A model generated the notes under the pieces. It made no database searches. It saw only the letters and a list, made by a program, of their open reading frames with translations, and was not told where the DNA came from. A DNA stretch of 30,000 bases from Prorocentrum cordatum (lineage: Eukaryota > Sar > Dinophyceae > Prorocentrales > Prorocentraceae): NCBI GenBank assembly GCA_963575745.1, contig CAUYUJ010019602.1:115001-145000 (forward strand), read 5' to 3'. Positions 26,199 through 30,000 of the stretch are shown one piece after another (positions within the stretch are counted from its first letter, which is position 1; each line of letters begins with the position of its first letter). A program made the position numbers and the translations under genes.

Positions 26199-29100
26199 AT
26201 GAGCTCCTACTGTGGCCAAGCCTTCTACCTGGGTGAGGGCCAGGCTGCCCTCCACCGCGCGGGGCGTGCCAACCCCAGCTCCACCGACGGAGACGGGCCA
26301 GGTCGCTCCATCCACCTCGTCAGCCTCAACATCACGAGTCTCCCAGCGAACTGGCCAACCATCACCGCTCTAGGTGTCGACCACAACGCCGCAGTCATAG
26401 CACTGCAGGAGACCCGACATGCCAAGCCTACCAGACAAGCCATCGCTACCAACGCCGCCAATCCACACCACGGGGGATATCAGGCCAGTCTGGGACCTGA
26501 CCTGGATCTGGCGCGAGCCCAGCGCAAAGCTGCGCACGGCGGCACAGACCACACGGTCGAGGGCAACACTGGCGCCTCGGGAGGGGTCGCCATCCTCTCT
26601 AAGGACGCCATCGTCGACTCCACCGTCGACGACACAGCGTCCTGTATCGCCACCCTCAAGGCCAAGAAAAGATGGCACGAGGCCTTCCTCCCGCTCTGCA
26701 CCCAGCACCGCCGCAGGCGGCGACGAAACAACCACGGGCCCGCTGGGATCTACATTGCGAGCCTCTACGGGGTCGCTGGAGGAGACAGCACCGATTTGTT
26801 TCGGCTTGCTGACTGCGCCGCCGCGAGGGTCGGCTCAGCCCCGTATTTCATTTGCATGGACGCCAACACGAACATCGACGACAATCCACACCTGCTGCAC
26901 ATGATGCAGCACGGATGGTTTAACGTCGCTGAAGGTACACCAGACCACACCATGCACACATATGGCAATATCCCTGACTGGGACCGCGTCACCAAGTGCC
27001 CCCGCACTTCGCGCATCGATTACATCATCGCCAACCAAGCGGCGCGATCCCTTGTCACCGACTTCTGCCATCTGCGTGACTTGCCAGCGAAGTCCCATGT
27101 TGGCCTGCAGGTCACACTCGACCTTAGCCGCCTCGACCATGCGGCCCGACGCCTTCTAGCCCCCACGCCTTACCCTCCTAACGACGGAGCGCATGAGGAC
27201 CACGAACTTCAGGCGTTAGGGACCCTCATCGCAGGGCGATACCATGACCGCATGGAGCAGGCCGACACACGCGACGATGTGGAACGCATGTTCGCCCTGG
27301 CAAACGAGGCCAGCCATGAGTGCCATCTCACTCGGCTGCGCGACCTGCCACCTCCACCGCCAGACCACCCAAAAAAGAAGCCCCCTACCATGCACGGGCT
27401 CACACCCACGTTCGAGGAGCGACCCGCTGTCCCCCGCGCCTTTCCCACCTACGGAGCTTCCACGATCCACATGAACCGCCTTCGCAAGCTCCATCGGCAA
27501 CTTTGTGAGCTTCGCTTCATCGGACAGCGCCATCAAATCGACTACCGTGCTATCCCGCCGTACCTGGCGCAGCGCATCGACTGCACGTGGACCGCAGCCC
27601 GCCTTCTCTGCCACAAGCTGCGCCCCACGGTCCTCCTGGCCTTTCCCGAAGCCTGGACCCCCGACGTGCCAGCACCACGCGGAGAGCACCTGGACCGCCT
27701 GATCCAAAACCTTGACTCAGAGCTGGCGCGACGTGCAAACCGAGTCAAAGCTGAACGCATCAAGATTTGGGCTGAGGGTGTCCGCGAGCCAAGCGGGCGA
27801 AAGGCGGCCATATACGCACGGGCTGCCGACTGCTCGCCCACGGCGTATCTCCGCACGCCCACCACTCCCGACGATGCACAGCTCCACTGCGACACCACCG
27901 CCTTCAACCCTGACCAAGCTTGCACGGACGATAGTGATGCCGACACCGACGCTGGCGGCTTCAGCCCCAGCGACGGTAGCTCGCTCGACACGGACAACGA
28001 CGAAGGCCACACTTGTGACCCACCACCTGCCCAGGTCCCCGACGCCCTCCCCGCCAACGCCATTGTTGCCAATACCAAAGACATGCTTGAGCTCATGGTC
28101 GACACCTGGGAGCCCATCTTGGGCAGGTACCGCGCTCGCGCAGGCCATGATGCCGAAGCTATGCCGACGTGGGCAGACTTCTACGACGAGTACCGACAAG
28201 AGCTGCCTACGCCATCACCAGCAGCCCCTTTCCACCTCACCGACGACCAACTCATCCACTTCATTCGCACCCGTTCACCGCGCCGCGCGGGGGGACTCGA
28301 CGGCTGGACAACTAAGGAGGCTAAGGAGCTACCCGACGACATCCTTCGCCTCTTCGCCAGCGTCTTACGTGCTATGCAACGCACTGGCACCATCCCAGAG
28401 CCCCTCCTACACGTGCCAAACCCGTGCCTCCGAAAAGGCCGAGGGGAACTCCCGACGGACCAACGACTTCTCTCGGTTCTTTCCGTTTGGATGTACGCGT
28501 GGGAAGCGCCAGCCTACCGTAGCCTCACGGACTGGCGGAAAGGATGGACCCACGCCACGAGCTTCGGCGCTGTTCCCAAAGCCACCATTGGGGATGTCAG
28601 CACCTCTCTCGCCCTGCGCATCGAGCATGCCAGGGCTTTACTCCTCCCCTTAGCTGGAGCTGCCCTTGACCGACAGAAGTGCTTCGACTACCTCATCACG
28701 GACATCTGCCTTAACCTTGCGCTGCACGCGGGGTGCCCTCAAGACATCGTCACTGTCCGCCGAAATTTCTACAGACACCACAAACGCTACATCCGCATGA
28801 ACGGAGCGTACTCTAAGGACTTGGCCAGGACTAACGGTCACCTCCAGGGAAGCTCGTGGTCCCTGGACGACATCAAGCTGCTCATGTGCGTGTGGACAAA
28901 GAGGCAGCATCGATACGTTCCTCGATCACTCAGCACTACCTTTGTTGACGACAGCAACTCCACTACCCACACCGCGTCTGAGCTGCAGAAATCTCTTGAC
29001 GAAACCGCCAAGTTTGATCGATTCTCAGGCCAACGCATTCACCCTGGTAAAGTGGCAGGGTGGGCGCTCACCGACGAGCTTCACGCCGCCGTTACCCAGC

Positions 29101-30000
29101 TCACACTGGCGGAGCGCCCCCTACGTGTGGTCGATTCCTTCAAGCTCGTCGGGAGTTACATCAACGCAGAGGCAGCGCCGGCTCCAGCCGCGCTTAACCT
29201 CACGGCCACCGCAGACGCCCGTGTACGGAGGGCGACTATCCGCCTGCCGCGCATTGGCAAGCTCCCATCGCCGATGCTTATCAAGGCGCGGCACGCCCGT
29301 TCCCTGGCTGCCAGCGTCTGCACCACGGGCACCGACATTCAAGCACCATCAGGCCCAGCCAAAACTGCCTACAACCACGCCCTCAAGGCGGCTATCCGCC
29401 CCAAGGGGAACAAGTGGGTCGAGTTCTGGACTCTCATGGCCGTGTGCGTCCCAGGACACGCCCTGGAGATCGACGCCATCACGCAGCGTGAAGCATTCCT
29501 GTGCCTGCGGCGACAGGTTAACCGCGACGTTACACTCTGCGGGCTCGCCAGAGACCTCCAACACCACGTCCAGACCCTGTTTGGTGGAGGACCCGTCGGA
29601 CGACTCGTCCAGTCGCTCCAGCAGCTCCGATGGACCTGGCCCACATTTGGCATCATGTACGACGACTGGGGCTGCCAGATCAGCTGGCTGAATTTACCCC
29701 AAAACGCCTTCCTACACATGCTGCGGGCCTCGCAACGCAGGGCTTTTCTGCGGAGGATCAAGCCACGGCGACACGACCTTGGCTACCTTGCCTCTGTCAG
29801 ACAGGGCCTCGACCTCTTCGCCAGCACGTGGCTCGCCCGAACTAAAGGAGCAGCCAAATGCACTGCCTGGCAGCTGGCGCTCCTCCTCAACTACCTGTCG
29901 GGCGGGGATCACACCCAACAGCGACGATCCCGATCAAACACGTCGGCAGACCCCAGCCCCATCTGCCGATACTGTGACGAGGAAGAGGAAACTCAGGAGC
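26199..30000 (+). CDS. LINE endonuclease-reverse transcriptase (partial)
   Basis: Counting from the ATG at 26199; the frame is open upstream and runs off the window. In APE-class LINEs the endonuclease nicks the target DNA and the reverse transcriptase copies the element RNA from that nick. Endonuclease, about residues 40-305: HLVSLNIT (Asn44), ALQETRH (Glu71), GGVAILSKD, IYIASLYG, CMDANTN (Asp221, Asn223), SRIDYIIAN (271-279) and KSHVGL (His300), where SDH is usual. A long linker includes AGGFSPS. Reverse transcriptase: RAGGLDGWTTKEAKELP (about 698-714), QRLLSVLSV, motif A LDRQKCFDYL (Asp824, Asp830), motif B GHLQGSSWS (880), motif C FVDD (915-918), QRIHPGKVAGWAL and FKLVGSYINAE. The last residues, ICRYCDEEEETQE, look like the first half of the usual C-terminal zinc knuckle. 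Confidence 0.85.
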   Translation, partial: MSSYCGQAFYLGEGQAALHRAGRANPSSTDGDGPGRSIHLVSLNITSLPANWPTITALGVDHNAAVIALQETRHAKPTRQAIATNAANPHHGGYQASLGPDLDLARAQRKAAHGGTDHTVEGNTGASGGVAILSKDAIVDSTVDDTASCIATLKAKKRWHEAFLPLCTQHRRRRRRNNHGPAGIYIASLYGVAGGDSTDLFRLADCAAARVGSAPYFICMDANTNIDDNPHLLHMMQHGWFNVAEGTPDHTMHTYGNIPDWDRVTKCPRTSRIDYIIANQAARSLVTDFCHLRDLPAKSHVGLQVTLDLSRLDHAARRLLAPTPYPPNDGAHEDHELQALGTLIAGRYHDRMEQADTRDDVERMFALANEASHECHLTRLRDLPPPPPDHPKKKPPTMHGLTPTFEERPAVPRAFPTYGASTIHMNRLRKLHRQLCELRFIGQRHQIDYRAIPPYLAQRIDCTWTAARLLCHKLRPTVLLAFPEAWTPDVPAPRGEHLDRLIQNLDSELARRANRVKAERIKIWAEGVREPSGRKAAIYARAADCSPTAYLRTPTTPDDAQLHCDTTAFNPDQACTDDSDADTDAGGFSPSDGSSLDTDNDEGHTCDPPPAQVPDALPANAIVANTKDMLELMVDTWEPILGRYRARAGHDAEAMPTWADFYDEYRQELPTPSPAAPFHLTDDQLIHFIRTRSPRRAGGLDGWTTKEAKELPDDILRLFASVLRAMQRTGTIPEPLLHVPNPCLRKGRGELPTDQRLLSVLSVWMYAWEAPAYRSLTDWRKGWTHATSFGAVPKATIGDVSTSLALRIEHARALLLPLAGAALDRQKCFDYLITDICLNLALHAGCPQDIVTVRRNFYRHHKRYIRMNGAYSKDLARTNGHLQGSSWSLDDIKLLMCVWTKRQHRYVPRSLSTTFVDDSNSTTHTASELQKSLDETAKFDRFSGQRIHPGKVAGWALTDELHAAVTQLTLAERPLRVVDSFKLVGSYINAEAAPAPAALNLTATADARVRRATIRLPRIGKLPSPMLIKARHARSLAASVCTTGTDIQAPSGPAKTAYNHALKAAIRPKGNKWVEFWTLMAVCVPGHALEIDAITQREAFLCLRRQVNRDVTLCGLARDLQHHVQTLFGGGPVGRLVQSLQQLRWTWPTFGIMYDDWGCQISWLNLPQNAFLHMLRASQRRAFLRRIKPRRHDLGYLASVRQGLDLFASTWLARTKGAAKCTAWQLALLLNYLSGGDHTQQRRSRSNTSADPSPICRYCDEEEETQE
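27954..27968 (+). repeat. GGCGGCTTCAGCCCC motif, copy 5
   Basis: Exact 15-base match. It encodes AGGFSPS in the linker between the endonuclease and the reverse transcriptase, inside an acidic stretch. Confidence 0.9.

Larger units (their letters stand above)
16781..30000 (+). mobile_element. Large LINE-type (non-LTR) retroelement, 3' end beyond window
   Basis: Three + strand reading units in order lead to an EEP-type endonuclease and a reverse transcriptase, the standard order of APE-class LINEs. Composition is uniformly GC-rich, with C-rich third positions and no introns needed, unlike the genes upstream. At 13.2 kb or more it is far longer than the 4-8 kb usual for LINEs. The extra length comes from ORF2 and an accessory region of about 5.5 kb placed before the endonuclease. 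The same 15-16 bp motif occurs in all parts, which supports a single unit. Left and right ends, poly-A tail and target-site duplications cannot be defined here. Confidence 0.75.

Noticed and set aside
22780-29691. Series of 100-350 aa + strand frames rich in Arg, Pro, Ser and Thr
   Set aside because: They lie one base out from the continuous frame that holds the ART-like, endonuclease and reverse transcriptase motifs, so they are shadows of GC-rich codons.

Overview
The window looks like nuclear DNA of a dinoflagellate; a free-living, GC-rich genus such as Prorocentrum is possible but not provable here. The reasons are: small exons that keep frame only when spliced; introns rich in simple repeats and inverted repeats; no TATA, bacterial or organellar signals; a transposase-like protein of a type I associate with dinoflagellate genomes; and a very large GC-rich LINE-type element. 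Every gene I can support lies on the + strand. No rRNA, tRNA, CRISPR array or bacterial insertion sequence was recognised.

Layout. Positions 1-4638 hold the 3' part of a spliced gene (gene A). It has a large Ala/Lys/Glu-rich exon at 2810-3699 and a stop at 4636-4638, and its last two introns are GT-AG and phase-consistent. Positions 4639-9030 are intergenic and almost entirely microsatellite: TA, CATA, CCGA, ATGTTTTT and CA blocks. Positions 9044-11970 hold a second spliced gene (gene B) of about ten exons, from ATG to TAA, with no recognisable domain. Two places in it need a one-base correction in a G run to keep frame. Its introns, like those of gene A, contain perfect palindromes and hairpins. 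Positions 11971-13080 look non-coding. Positions 13081-15448 encode a transposase-like protein, interrupted near its C-terminus by an apparent intron full of a 35-37 bp minisatellite. Positions 15449-16780 are simple repeats and spacer.

The most striking part is 16781-30000, which reads as one long LINE-type (non-LTR) retroelement that continues past the window edge. ORF1 (16781-18811) encodes a basic, coiled-coil protein. ORF2 (18983-20467) has no recognisable domain. From 20391 to the last base a single + strand frame stays open for about 3,200 codons. It carries in order: a hydrophobic segment with a duplicated amphipathic motif, a putative ADP-ribosyltransferase-like domain, a beta-rich region, a Cys-rich (probably zinc-binding) region, a second unknown domain, a long Pro/Arg/Ala-rich linker, an EEP/APE-type endonuclease, and a reverse transcriptase with motifs A, B, C (FVDD), D and E. 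The last residues look like the start of a C-terminal zinc knuckle. A 15-16 bp motif (GGCGGCTTCAGCCCC) recurs five times in this element and was not seen elsewhere. It usually encodes GGFSP, but once it lies in a different frame.

The endonuclease and reverse transcriptase would carry out target-primed reverse transcription, and ORF1 would bind the RNA. The ADP-ribosyltransferase-like and Cys-rich parts are unexpected cargo. All assignments come from reading the sequence by eye; no database search was possible.
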